Assembly (NCBI GenBank): GCA_009918425.1
Contig: RGEC01000053.1
Coordinates: forward strand, 1-11,911
Direction: 5' to 3'
Length of the DNA: 11,911 nt
Origin: Bacteroidota bacterium
GTDB lineage: Bacteria; Bacteroidota; Bacteroidia; NS11-12g; UBA955
Part shown: one piece after another, positions 1 to 7,441 of the stretch
Position numbering within the stretch: position 1 is the stretch's first letter
How the letters are laid out: each line of letters opens with the position of its first letter
Translations under genes and position numbers: made by a program
The notes under the pieces: generated by a model
What the model was told of the DNA's origin: nothing
Databases searched by the model: none
The model's input: only the letters and a program-made list of their open reading frames with translations

Positions 1-1115
1 GGAATACCCAGTGCTTTGATAGCGGCAGTATCCCACCACTCGTAAGGACCTGAACCATTGGCCGCACCGGCAATCGGGAACAAGCCGTCCAGACCTTTGT
101 TGAGTTTGTTTGCCTCAATGGTGTATGCATCCATTACCTTGCCTTTGTATGAAGCATTGTTGCCATATTTGTTGGTGCGCTCCATTACATCGTAGCTGCC
201 GGACACGTCAATTACGTTCAAAGGAGGGTTGGTTCCGGGAACACTAACCACACCGAGTTTGTAGGGTGCAAAAGGATCCTGAATACCATGAACACTGATG
301 ATGGGCAGGCTGCCTTTTTCGAGCCAGCTGCTGTCACCAAGTGCTCCACCAATGTTGAAGGCGATAGCTACATCAGAGGTGTAGCCTTTGTGGTTTTCTA
401 CTACCATGGCACCGGTAGTACCAGGAATTTTGAATCCCAGACGGTCACCCATCAACAAGCTATCCTGAACCATCCAGCGCTTGGCGTTTACATTATAAAA
501 CTTCTCAAGGCGAATTTCAGCCTGACGATCCAGGGTAGCATACGCCAAAGTCACATATCCTCCGGTACCCTGACCGCCAACGGCAATCTTGGTAGAGTCA
601 ACAGAGTACGTGTTTGTGGTCTTTGCATCTTTTTTGAAGAAACGAACGCAGGCAGCCAAATCCTGAACACCGCGGTAAGCAGCGTTGATGATGGTTTCGC
701 GGCGTACGTTTTCATCGGGGCTGGTGGGGTTCCATCCCAGGCGGTAGCTCATAGAGGCTACCACATAACCGCGCTGGGCAAGTTTCTTACAGAAAGCTAC
801 AGTAGCGCTGTCATCGCGGGCACCGGTAGTACCGTTGTTCACATAGCGAGGCAGGAAGTTTCCTGTGTGCAGGAAAATCACCAGAGGCTTTTTAGCGTCG
901 GTGTTTCCCGAAGAGCTGTAGACATCCATAGTGAGGTTTTCAGGGGCAGGGCTGCCACCGGAAAGTACCGGCAAAATGGAGATGTGTGTTGCATAATTCA
1001 CGTTCTTGGTAACCTGAACGGTGCTTTCTGCATAGATGGGATCCACGTACTTAATCTGCGCAAATGAAGCTGCAGCCAAAAGCAGGGTGGAAACTGAAAG
1101 TAATAGTTTTTTCAT
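1..1115 (-). CDS. Secreted alpha/beta-hydrolase-like (carboxylesterase-type) protein, 3' part missing
   Basis: The frame is open from ATG at 1115-1113 to the left window edge: 371 codons are visible and the C-terminus is missing. The start is followed by a clear signal peptide (MKK, a Leu/Ala-rich core, likely cleavage after SFA at residue 19), so the protein is exported. The fold is suggested by HTGNF at residues 83-87 in the oxyanion-hole position (HGGxF in esterases), by GGQGTGG at 180-186 in the nucleophile-elbow position, and by a VHGIQDPFAPY segment at about 275-285, where related hydrolases carry the catalytic Asp (here D280). The elbow is unusual: GxSxG reads GQGTG, with Gly183 where the nucleophilic Ser belongs, so it may be catalytically inactive or use different chemistry. 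In Bacteroidota such proteins often end in a type IX secretion sorting domain, but that end is not visible. It lies 58 bases downstream of a TonB-dependent receptor in the same direction. Export and fold are fairly sure; substrate is unknown. Confidence 0.8.
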   Translation of the reverse strand, partial: MKKLLLSVSTLLLAAASFAQIKYVDPIYAESTVQVTKNVNYATHISILPVLSGGSPAPENLTMDVYSSSGNTDAKKPLVIFLHTGNFLPRYVNNGTTGARDDSATVAFCKKLAQRGYVVASMSYRLGWNPTSPDENVRRETIINAAYRGVQDLAACVRFFKKDAKTTNTYSVDSTKIAVGGQGTGGYVTLAYATLDRQAEIRLEKFYNVNAKRWMVQDSLLMGDRLGFKIPGTTGAMVVENHKGYTSDVAIAFNIGGALGDSSWLEKGSLPIISVHGIQDPFAPYKLGVVSVPGTNPPLNVIDVSGSYDVMERTNKYGNNASYKGKVMDAYTIEANKLNKGLDGLFPIAGAANGSGPYEWWDTAAIKALGI

Positions 1116-1139
1116 GTATTGAAAAGATTTAGTTGGTTG

Positions 1140-1147
1140 CGAATGTA
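1140..1147 (-). promoter_or_regulatory. Possible -7 box for the hydrolase gene
   Basis: On the minus strand this reads TACATTCG, one mismatch from the Bacteroidota -7 consensus TAnnTTTG, 24 bases before the hydrolase ATG. No TTG -33 element is visible at the usual distance. The gene may instead be read through from the receptor gene upstream, as no clear hairpin terminator is visible in the 58-base gap. Confidence 0.3.
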
Positions 1148-1173
1148 GTTAATTTTTTAGAATTTTATGAATT

Positions 1174-3993
1174 TCAGGGTTCGAAAGTAAGGCTCACATA
1201 AGCCATTCTGCCAATTCTTGGACCTCCATAAACCTGAAATACCATGTTGTTGGTGAGATTGGAAGCCCCGATTTTAAGGGTAGATTTCCATTTGGGAATC
1301 ACTTTATTGAATTGGGCATCCAGCATCCAGTAGGAAGGAACATCGCCGGTAAACTGAGGAGACCCTTCAAAACGATAGCCCTCCACGAATTTAAAGTTGA
1401 TATTGAAGCCTACATTTTTAACAGACATTGACTTGCCCATAAAATTAAATTCTTTTTTCATGTCAGATGCTCCAAACATCACGTTGAATTTGTGGCGGGG
1501 GGTATTAAATGCGGGTATGAGTGCATCGGTGCTTCCGCGCCTGTCCAGCACATTCCAGCTCCAGTTGCCGCCCACCATGAAACATTTGGCAAAGAAATAG
1601 TTAGCGCCGGCAGAAAAACCCTGTGTACTCACTACATCCTTGCTGTTGGAGGCTACGCGATAAGCCTGGGCTTTTGGAAATGGCGAAAAGGTATCAAACG
1701 CAACATCCACCACCACTCGGTAGCCGATAAAATTGGTATAATAGCTGAGATAATAACCGGCATCTACCATGAGTTTGCCATTCATCAGCGCCCCTTTGTA
1801 TCCGATTTCCCCGGTTTTAACACTCTCAGGCCGGATAGGATCAATATCAAAGGGTTTCAGGGTATCCCGATTCAACGTATTCAGGTAATCCAGAAAATTG
1901 TTTACCTCACATACATTTTTCACACCGTTTTTGTTGCCCAGAAGGATAGCACGGCCAACATTGTAATACAGATATTGATCTTGCAAGGTAGGGTTGCGAA
2001 TGGCGCTGCTAAAACTGCCTCTCCAGGTATTGCGTTTGTCTTTGCTGTAAATGATGGAGGCCGCTGGAGAAAACAGGAACGGGAAATTCTGGTTTTTATC
2101 TACCCTCGCCGTGGCATTGATTTTCCATCGGTTGTTCCACAGTCTGCGCTCAAAACCTCCGTATGCACCGGCTTCTGAATTGGTAATGCGGGAATTACCT
2201 GTATCCAGGAAAATGGTGCCATTGGAATTGGGCGCATACATCCTGGCACTGAAACCGGTAGTAAATTTCCACTTCTGAACGGTAAACCTCCGCTCGCCGG
2301 TTAGGTGGTATAGGGCAGATTTATCAAAAAAACGAGATCCAACAGGGCCTCCTTCACGGCTGTAGCTGTAGGTTTCGGTAATTTCCTTCTTCTTGGCCTC
2401 AAACTCCGGTGTGCCGGGTACAAACCGGTCAAAATAGGGATCGGGGTAGGTCAAACCCTGATAGTTAGCAGCCTTATTTGCCTGGGCTCGTGTTTGGGCA
2501 TGCCACCTAAACAAACTATCGGAATACTTTTGTAATAAAACATCCTGATCAGATGCCCAGTTGGGGTTGTAGTTGGGTAATCCCGGTATGAAAGTCCCAA
2601 GTTGGCTGTATCCGGGAAGGCCCTTAACCTTGTTTGTAATATTGTTCAGCCAGTAATTCTGATAATCTGAAAACCAGTATCCGCCGGGCTTGGAATTGCC
2701 TTGCATCAAAAATGCTGTTAAAACCGCATCATACGTTCTACCTGCATCCTCATTCGTGGCATAAAACCGCAGGTGTCCTTTTTTGCCCAGCCATTCCAGG
2801 CGATTCTGGAAAAACAAAATGTCGTTCAGGCTGTAGCGGTTATCGCCCTGATACACCGTAGTTCCGGTACCGAAGTTAAAACCATACTGAATTTCATTTC
2901 GGCTATTAACCTTGTAAGCCAGCACCAGATTGGTTTTTAGGTTTCTTGTATTATAATTTACCAGGTTTATCTCATTATATCCATCGCGGTAATAAGCCCC
3001 CAAACCGGGTGTTCTGCGACGGCTTTCCATAGAAACCTGATCGTTGGCTGCGGTGCCAAAAACCTCATCTCCATAGCGGTTCACTGCATCGTATCCGCCC
3101 GGGTTGCTTCTGCCGGCTTTGCTGTCCAGCGTGGGGTCGTAATTGTCTGCCACCCAGTCATAGGCACGCATGTAACTCAATCCTGTTTTGAAAGCAAATA
3201 CTTCCCTGCCTTTTTTGTTTTTGTATGCTTTGGCGTAGCGCAACATCACCTGTCCCAGCTGCCTTTCACCCACTTTTACCTGGGCGGTTAAACCCTGGTG
3301 TTTCCAGGGATCTTTGGTGGTCATGTTAATTACGCCATTGAAGGCATTGGGACCATAATAGGCGCTGCTGGCACCCACCACAATTTCGGTATTGGCAACA
3401 TCCAACTCATTGGCTCCCAGAAAATTTCCCAAAGAAAAATTCAATCCGGGCGCCTGGTTGTCTACCCCATCTATGAGTTGCAAACTGCGCACAGGACTGG
3501 TACTGTTGAATCCGCGGGTGTTTACGATACGAAAACCCAGACTCGCCGCGGTAACATCCACGCCACGCAAATGTCCCAGCCCTTCATAGAAATCACTTGC
3601 CGGTGTTTCTTTAATAGCTTTAGCATTCAAACTTTCCACCGTAACAGGGCTTTCGCGGAGTTTTTCTTTCTGCCTGCTGTGACTCACAGTTATTTGTCCC
3701 ACGCCTTTGGCTACCGATTCCATCTCAATAGAAACCTCGGTTACGGCGGCACTGCTCACGCTGTAGGTCATTTCCTGAAAATCCAAGGCTGTTACCAACA
3801 CAGATTTTGCACCTTTGAGCTCTATTCTAAAAGAACCGGCACTGTCTGTTGTGGCTGCTCCGCCGCGCCAGGTAAGGTTTGCAAAAGGAACACCAAGGCG
3901 GGTTTCTTTATCAATAACCTTGCCCGATAAGCTTTGCGACCAGGCTGATATTCCGGTACAAACAGTGAGAAAAGTGAGTAAAAGTATTCTCAT
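1174..3993 (-). CDS. TonB-dependent outer membrane receptor with N-terminal CarboxypepD_reg-like domain
   Basis: The 939-residue protein has a signal peptide at 1-20 (MRILLLTFLT start, cleavage near AWSQ). A CarboxypepD_reg-like beta-sandwich follows at about 21-95 (SGKVIDKETRLGVPFANL, then TTDSAGSFRIEL), the usual N-terminal extension of Bacteroidota receptors. The plug domain spans about 112-228: ESPVTVESLNAKAI, the RGFN segment at 160-163, LQLIDGVDNQAPG at about 171-183, and the typical YYGPNAFNGVINMTTK at about 212-227. The remaining ~700 residues have the alternating aromatic/polar pattern of a 22-strand barrel, ending in VSLTFEP. It should transport a ligand across the outer membrane using TonB-ExbB-ExbD. 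The ligand cannot be told from the sequence. No SusD-like lipoprotein gene lies beside it, and it lacks the classical SusC neighbourhood, so a SusC glycan role is not supported. It is transcribed divergently from the E1 dehydrogenase gene, and an exported hydrolase-like gene follows 58 bases downstream. Confidence 0.93.
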   Translation of the reverse strand: MRILLLTFLTVCTGISAWSQSLSGKVIDKETRLGVPFANLTWRGGAATTDSAGSFRIELKGAKSVLVTALDFQEMTYSVSSAAVTEVSIEMESVAKGVGQITVSHSRQKEKLRESPVTVESLNAKAIKETPASDFYEGLGHLRGVDVTAASLGFRIVNTRGFNSTSPVRSLQLIDGVDNQAPGLNFSLGNFLGANELDVANTEIVVGASSAYYGPNAFNGVINMTTKDPWKHQGLTAQVKVGERQLGQVMLRYAKAYKNKKGREVFAFKTGLSYMRAYDWVADNYDPTLDSKAGRSNPGGYDAVNRYGDEVFGTAANDQVSMESRRRTPGLGAYYRDGYNEINLVNYNTRNLKTNLVLAYKVNSRNEIQYGFNFGTGTTVYQGDNRYSLNDILFFQNRLEWLGKKGHLRFYATNEDAGRTYDAVLTAFLMQGNSKPGGYWFSDYQNYWLNNITNKVKGLPGYSQLGTFIPGLPNYNPNWASDQDVLLQKYSDSLFRWHAQTRAQANKAANYQGLTYPDPYFDRFVPGTPEFEAKKKEITETYSYSREGGPVGSRFFDKSALYHLTGERRFTVQKWKFTTGFSARMYAPNSNGTIFLDTGNSRITNSEAGAYGGFERRLWNNRWKINATARVDKNQNFPFLFSPAASIIYSKDKRNTWRGSFSSAIRNPTLQDQYLYYNVGRAILLGNKNGVKNVCEVNNFLDYLNTLNRDTLKPFDIDPIRPESVKTGEIGYKGALMNGKLMVDAGYYLSYYTNFIGYRVVVDVAFDTFSPFPKAQAYRVASNSKDVVSTQGFSAGANYFFAKCFMVGGNWSWNVLDRRGSTDALIPAFNTPRHKFNVMFGASDMKKEFNFMGKSMSVKNVGFNINFKFVEGYRFEGSPQFTGDVPSYWMLDAQFNKVIPKWKSTLKIGASNLTNNMVFQVYGGPRIGRMAYVSLTFEP

Positions 3994-4004
3994 GAAAGGT
4001 TGAA

Positions 4005-4045
4005 TAAAGTTGCAATATAGGGAAGTTTTGGAAATTGCAACTTTA
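4005..4045. repeat. Perfect 12-base inverted repeat in the divergent intergenic region
   Basis: TAAAGTTGCAAT at 4005-4016 and its exact reverse complement ATTGCAACTTTA at 4034-4045 are separated by 17 bases, with arm centres 29 bases apart. Each arm contains the self-complementary core TTGCAA. The arms cover the predicted -7 and -33 elements of the receptor promoter, which is the arrangement of an operator bound by a dimeric or tetrameric regulator. A cruciform or RNA hairpin is less likely given the long spacer. The binding protein is unknown. Confidence 0.6.
4012..4040 (-). promoter_or_regulatory. Predicted promoter of the TonB-dependent receptor gene
   Basis: Read on the minus strand, TTG (4040-4038) is followed after 18 bases by TATATTGC (4019-4012). 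This fits the Bacteroidota housekeeping pattern of a TTG-type -33 element and a TAnnTTTG -7 element, with one mismatch in the last four positions counted as TTTG to TTGC by register. Transcription would begin near 4005, giving a leader of roughly 10-15 bases before the ATG at 3993. Both elements overlap the inverted repeat at 4005-4045. Confidence 0.5.
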
Positions 4046-4080
4046 CAATCTCACAAGCCCTGATTGAGGAAGTTAGACCC

Positions 4081-4088
4081 TATATTTG
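4081..4088 (+). promoter_or_regulatory. Predicted -7 promoter element of the E1 dehydrogenase gene
   Basis: TATATTTG matches TAnnTTTG exactly and ends 10 bases before the E1 start codon at 4099. The only upstream TTG (4064-4066) is 14 bases away, which is short for the usual -33 spacing, so the -33 element is uncertain. If this box is used, the transcript would begin within about 5 bases of the ATG and be almost leaderless. Confidence 0.5.
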
Positions 4089-4098
4089 CGCCGCTTTC

Positions 4099-6144
4099 AT
4101 GGTCAGCAAAGACATCCTACTTCTCGCCTGGAAAACCATGTGCACCGCAAGGGCCATGGCGCGTATCTACGACGATAACCGGCCTATAACGAAATACGTG
4201 CACAGCACTTCCAAAGGTCATGAAGCCATTCAGCTGGCAACCGCCTGGCACCTGAAGTCTATCGATTTTGCTTATCCATATTATCGCGACGAAAGCCTGT
4301 TGCTGGGCATAGGTATGGAACCCTACGAACTTATGCTGCAATTGCTGGCCAAAGCCGACGATCCTTTCAGCGGTGGCAGAAGTTATTATTCACACCCTTC
4401 CTTAAAAAGACCCGATAAACCCAAAATCCCACACCAGAGCAGTGCTACCGGCATGCAGGTTATTCCCGCCACAGGCGCTGCACACGGCATATCATACCTC
4501 GAAAAGCAGGGACTGCTAAAAGGCGCAGAAAAGCCTATCGTACTTTGCTCCCTGGGTGATGGCAGTGTTACCGAAGGAGAAGTGGCAGAGGCTTTTCAGA
4601 TGGCAGTTTTGCATAAATTGCCGATTCTGTATCTGGTACAGGATAACGACTGGGGAATAAGCGCAAGCGGTAATGAGATGCGCGCCATGGATGCATTTGA
4701 ATATGCCCTTGGCTTCAAAGGCTTGCGCCGACTCAGAATTAACGGCAGCGATTTTGTGCAGTGCTACACAGAAATGGAGAAAGCCATTCAGTCTGTGCGC
4801 CAAAGCCGGGCTCCCATGCTGGTGCATGTGAAAGTTCCTTTGCTAGGACACCATACCAGTGGCGTGAGAAGTGAATGGTACCGCGACGACATGGAAGAGC
4901 ACGAAAGAATGGATCCGCTGCCACAACTGAAAATGCTGTTGCTGAACCTGGGAGAAAAGGAAGAAGCCCTGCAGGCGATGGCTGAGGAGGCCGAAAAGCT
5001 TGCGTTGAATGATTTTGAGCGCGCCAAAGCCGCTCCCGATCCCACACCTGACATGCTTTACCTGCATGAGTTTGCGCCCACACCCATTACCGAAGAAAAA
5101 GGGGTTCGCGAGCCCGCAGGCAAAGAACCGATTATCATGGTGGATGCCGCTTTGTATGCAGTGGATGAAATTTTGAAAAACAACCCCGATGCGTTGTTAT
5201 ATGGACAAGACGTAGGCAAACGTCTGGGCGGCGTTTTCCGTGAAGCGGCCACCCTCGCCCAGAAATACGGCGACCACCGGGTGTTTAATACCCCAATACA
5301 AGAAGCTTATATAGTAGGAAGTACGGCAGGCATGAGTGCCGTGGGCTGCAAACCCATTGTGGAAATACAGTTTGCCGATTATATATGGCCGGGGGTGAAC
5401 CAGTTGGTGGAAGAGCTCAGCAAATCCTGCTACCTGAGTAACGGCAAATATCCTGTAGCATCCGTAATCCGCGTGCCCACAGGCGCCTATGGCGGTGGGG
5501 GGCCCTATCACAGCGGTACCGTAGAAAGCAGTATTTTACCCATTAAGGGAATTAAAATAGCCTATCCCAGCAATGCAGCTGACATGAAAGGCCTGATGAA
5601 ATCAGCGTGGTATGATCCCAATCCGGTGGTAATGTTTGAACATAAAGGCATTTACTGGAGCAAAGTTGCCGGAACCGAATCTGCCAAAACCCCAGAGCCC
5701 GATGAAGATTATGTGATTCCGTTTGGCAAAGGCCGGGTAGCCTTGGATTGCAGCACCGATGCCCTAAACCGTGGTGAAACCTGTGCCGTAATCACCTATG
5801 GAATGGGTGTTTACTGGGCCATGTCTGCAGCCAAAGCATTCCCGGGGCAGGTAGAAATTATCGACCTGCGCACCCTGGCACCTTATGACGAAAAACTGGT
5901 TTTTGAAACCGTGAAAAAACATGGTAAAGTGCTGGTGCTGACCGAAGAAACCTTGCGCAATTCTTTTGCCGAAGCGTTATCCGGACGCATTGCCCAGCAT
6001 TGCTTTGCACAACTGGATGCTCCGGTGCAAACGATGGGCTCGGCCGATTTGCCTGCAGTTCCCCTAAACATGGGACTGGAAGCCGAAATGCTACCCTCCG
6101 CAGTCAAAGTGCAGGCCGCTTTGGAAGATTTGCTGTCCTGGTAA
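4099..6144 (+). CDS. Single-chain E1 alpha/beta 2-oxoisovalerate (branched-chain 2-oxo acid) dehydrogenase
   Basis: The 681-residue protein joins the two E1 subunits that are separate in many bacteria. Residues 1 to about 325 are the alpha part: HSTSKGHEA at 35-43, PYYRDESLLLG at 60-70, FSGGRSYYSHPS at 90-101, and the thiamine diphosphate/Mg motif GDGSVTEGE at 153-161 closing with N183. GHHTS at 250-254 resembles the loop of branched-chain E1 alpha. A charged Ala/Glu/Pro-rich linker covers about 290-345. The beta part has the TPP-activating Glu in TPIQEAY (E402), the pyrimidine-binding fold at about 345-520, GGPYHSGTVES with H471, and a transketolase C-terminal domain at about 545-675. It decarboxylates branched-chain 2-oxo acids and passes the acyl group to E2 lipoamide in the cytoplasm; E2 and E3 genes are not in the window. 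The start at 4099 leaves the usual ~13 residues before the conserved region. Pyruvate or a broader 2-oxo acid range cannot be excluded. Confidence 0.9.
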   Translation: MVSKDILLLAWKTMCTARAMARIYDDNRPITKYVHSTSKGHEAIQLATAWHLKSIDFAYPYYRDESLLLGIGMEPYELMLQLLAKADDPFSGGRSYYSHPSLKRPDKPKIPHQSSATGMQVIPATGAAHGISYLEKQGLLKGAEKPIVLCSLGDGSVTEGEVAEAFQMAVLHKLPILYLVQDNDWGISASGNEMRAMDAFEYALGFKGLRRLRINGSDFVQCYTEMEKAIQSVRQSRAPMLVHVKVPLLGHHTSGVRSEWYRDDMEEHERMDPLPQLKMLLLNLGEKEEALQAMAEEAEKLALNDFERAKAAPDPTPDMLYLHEFAPTPITEEKGVREPAGKEPIIMVDAALYAVDEILKNNPDALLYGQDVGKRLGGVFREAATLAQKYGDHRVFNTPIQEAYIVGSTAGMSAVGCKPIVEIQFADYIWPGVNQLVEELSKSCYLSNGKYPVASVIRVPTGAYGGGGPYHSGTVESSILPIKGIKIAYPSNAADMKGLMKSAWYDPNPVVMFEHKGIYWSKVAGTESAKTPEPDEDYVIPFGKGRVALDCSTDALNRGETCAVITYGMGVYWAMSAAKAFPGQVEIIDLRTLAPYDEKLVFETVKKHGKVLVLTEETLRNSFAEALSGRIAQHCFAQLDAPVQTMGSADLPAVPLNMGLEAEMLPSAVKVQAALEDLLSW

Positions 6145-6166
6145 ACTTAAACTCATTCATTTTAAC

Positions 6167-6174
6167 GAACTTTG
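6167..6174 (+). promoter_or_regulatory. Weak candidate -7 box upstream of ribBA
   Basis: GAACTTTG differs from TAnnTTTG at one position and lies in the 80-base gap between the E1 gene and ribBA. A second one-mismatch box, TGAATTTG, is at 6178-6185. Neither has a TTG element at a suitable distance. The gap is too short for an FMN riboswitch, and no hairpin terminator is evident, so ribBA could also be read through from the E1 gene. Confidence 0.2.
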
Positions 6175-6224
6175 CAGTGAATTTGTAAAGCCCAGGCAAA
6201 ACAATTTTTTCTAAACCAAGATAC

Positions 6225-7433
6225 ATGCCCGAATTCACCTTAAACAGCATAGAAGAGGCCATTGAGGACATCCGCCGTGGACGTGTGGTAATAGTGGTAG
6301 ACGATGAAAACCGCGAAAATGAAGGCGATTTTCTGACCGCCGCCCGCAACATGACCCCGGAACTGGTAAACTTCATGGCCAAGGAGGGTCGTGGACTTAT
6401 CTGTGTTCCTTTAACAGAAGAGCGCTGCGATTCGCTGAATCTGGGCATGATGGTGGGTTCCAATACGGCTACCCATGAAACTGCCTTTACCATTTCGGTA
6501 GATTTACTCGGAAATGGCTGCACAACCGGCATCAGCGCCCACGACCGCGCCAAAACCATTCAGGCACTGATTGATCCCAATACCAAAGCAGAAGACCTGG
6601 GAAGACCCGGACACATTTTTCCGCTGAAAGCCAAAGCAGAAGGGGTTCTCAGACGAGCCGGACATACCGAAGCGGCCATTGACCTCTCGCGCCTTGCAGG
6701 ATTTGAGCCCGCGGGCTGTATCGTAGAAATCCTGAACGAAGATGGCAGCATGGCCCGCCTGCCCGATTTGATTGAAGTTGCCAAAAAATGGGATCTGAAA
6801 ATCATCAGTATTGAAGACCTGATTCGCTACCGCCTTCAACACGAAACCCTTATCCGCAGAGAAATCAGCGTGGATATGCCAACGCGATTCGGTGATTTTG
6901 AACTGGTTGCCTATAAACAAAGCAATACCGATCAGGAACACCTGGCCTTGATTAAAGGCAGCTGGGAGCCCGGAGAAGCCATCCTGACAAGGGTTCACAG
7001 CAGTTGCCTCACCGGCGATATTTTCGGTTCCTGCCGTTGCGATTGCGGTGAACAGCTACAAAAAGCGATGGCAAAAATAGAAGCAGAAGGCAAGGGAGTT
7101 ATTGTGTATATGAATCAGGAGGGACGTGGGATTGGGCTGTTAAACAAGCTCAAAGCCTACAAACTGCAGGAGCAGGGCCTGGATACCGTAGAAGCCAATC
7201 TGCAGCTGGGTTTCAAAATGGACGAGCGCGATTATGGTGTGGGAGCGCAGATACTCAGGGATCTTGGGGTAAGCAAAATGAAACTCATGAGCAACAACCC
7301 ACGCAAGCGCACCGGACTGATTGGATATGGACTGGAAATCATCGAAAATGTGCCGCTGGAAGTAGAACCCAATCCGCACAACGCCGGCTACCTGGCCACC
7401 AAAAAAAATAAAATGGGGCACACCCTTAAATAA
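6225..7433 (+). CDS. ribBA: Bifunctional 3,4-dihydroxy-2-butanone-4-phosphate synthase / GTP cyclohydrolase II (RibBA)
   Basis: The 402-residue protein catalyses both entry steps of riboflavin synthesis: ribulose 5-phosphate to dihydroxybutanone phosphate plus formate, and GTP to the diaminopyrimidinone with release of formate and pyrophosphate. The N-terminal RibB domain (about 1-205) shows the acidic metal-binding loop DDENRENEGDF at 26-36, GRGLICVPL at about 55-63, SAHDRAKTI at 105-112 and RAGHTEAAIDL at 144-154. The C-terminal RibA domain (about 210-400) has the zinc cysteines C261, C272 and C274 in SSCLTGDIFG and RCDCGEQL, the GTP-binding segment EGRGIGLLNK at 299-308, and NNPRKRTGL near 357-365. 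Both domains look complete, so both activities are expected. It precedes a flavin reductase-like gene by 8 bases, so the two are surely transcribed together. No Shine-Dalgarno sequence is seen before the ATG, as usual in this phylum. Confidence 0.96.
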   Translation: MPEFTLNSIEEAIEDIRRGRVVIVVDDENRENEGDFLTAARNMTPELVNFMAKEGRGLICVPLTEERCDSLNLGMMVGSNTATHETAFTISVDLLGNGCTTGISAHDRAKTIQALIDPNTKAEDLGRPGHIFPLKAKAEGVLRRAGHTEAAIDLSRLAGFEPAGCIVEILNEDGSMARLPDLIEVAKKWDLKIISIEDLIRYRLQHETLIRREISVDMPTRFGDFELVAYKQSNTDQEHLALIKGSWEPGEAILTRVHSSCLTGDIFGSCRCDCGEQLQKAMAKIEAEGKGVIVYMNQEGRGIGLLNKLKAYKLQEQGLDTVEANLQLGFKMDERDYGVGAQILRDLGVSKMKLMSNNPRKRTGLIGYGLEIIENVPLEVEPNPHNAGYLATKKNKMGHTLK

Positions 7434-7441
7434 TTGCCAAC

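Noticed and set aside
288..1067. Plus-strand open frame of 259 codons
   Set aside because: It lies wholly antisense to the hydrolase gene, which has a signal peptide and hydrolase motifs. The translated product has no recognisable domain.
1492..2178. Plus-strand open frame of 228 codons inside the receptor gene
   Set aside because: It is antisense to the barrel region of a convincing 939-residue receptor and shows no family features. The same applies to the open frame at 3298-3930.
1174..3993. SusC-type glycan importer
   Set aside because: There is no SusD-like gene next to it and no glycoside hydrolase nearby. The CarboxypepD_reg-like plus plug layout is shared by many non-glycan receptors.
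3994..4098. Small RNA gene in the divergent region
   Set aside because: The inverted repeat has a 17-base spacer, no U-tract follows either arm, and the region is filled by two divergent promoters.
6145..6224. FMN riboswitch before ribBA
   Set aside because: The gap is only 80 bases and has none of the conserved helices or the conserved core of an RFN element.
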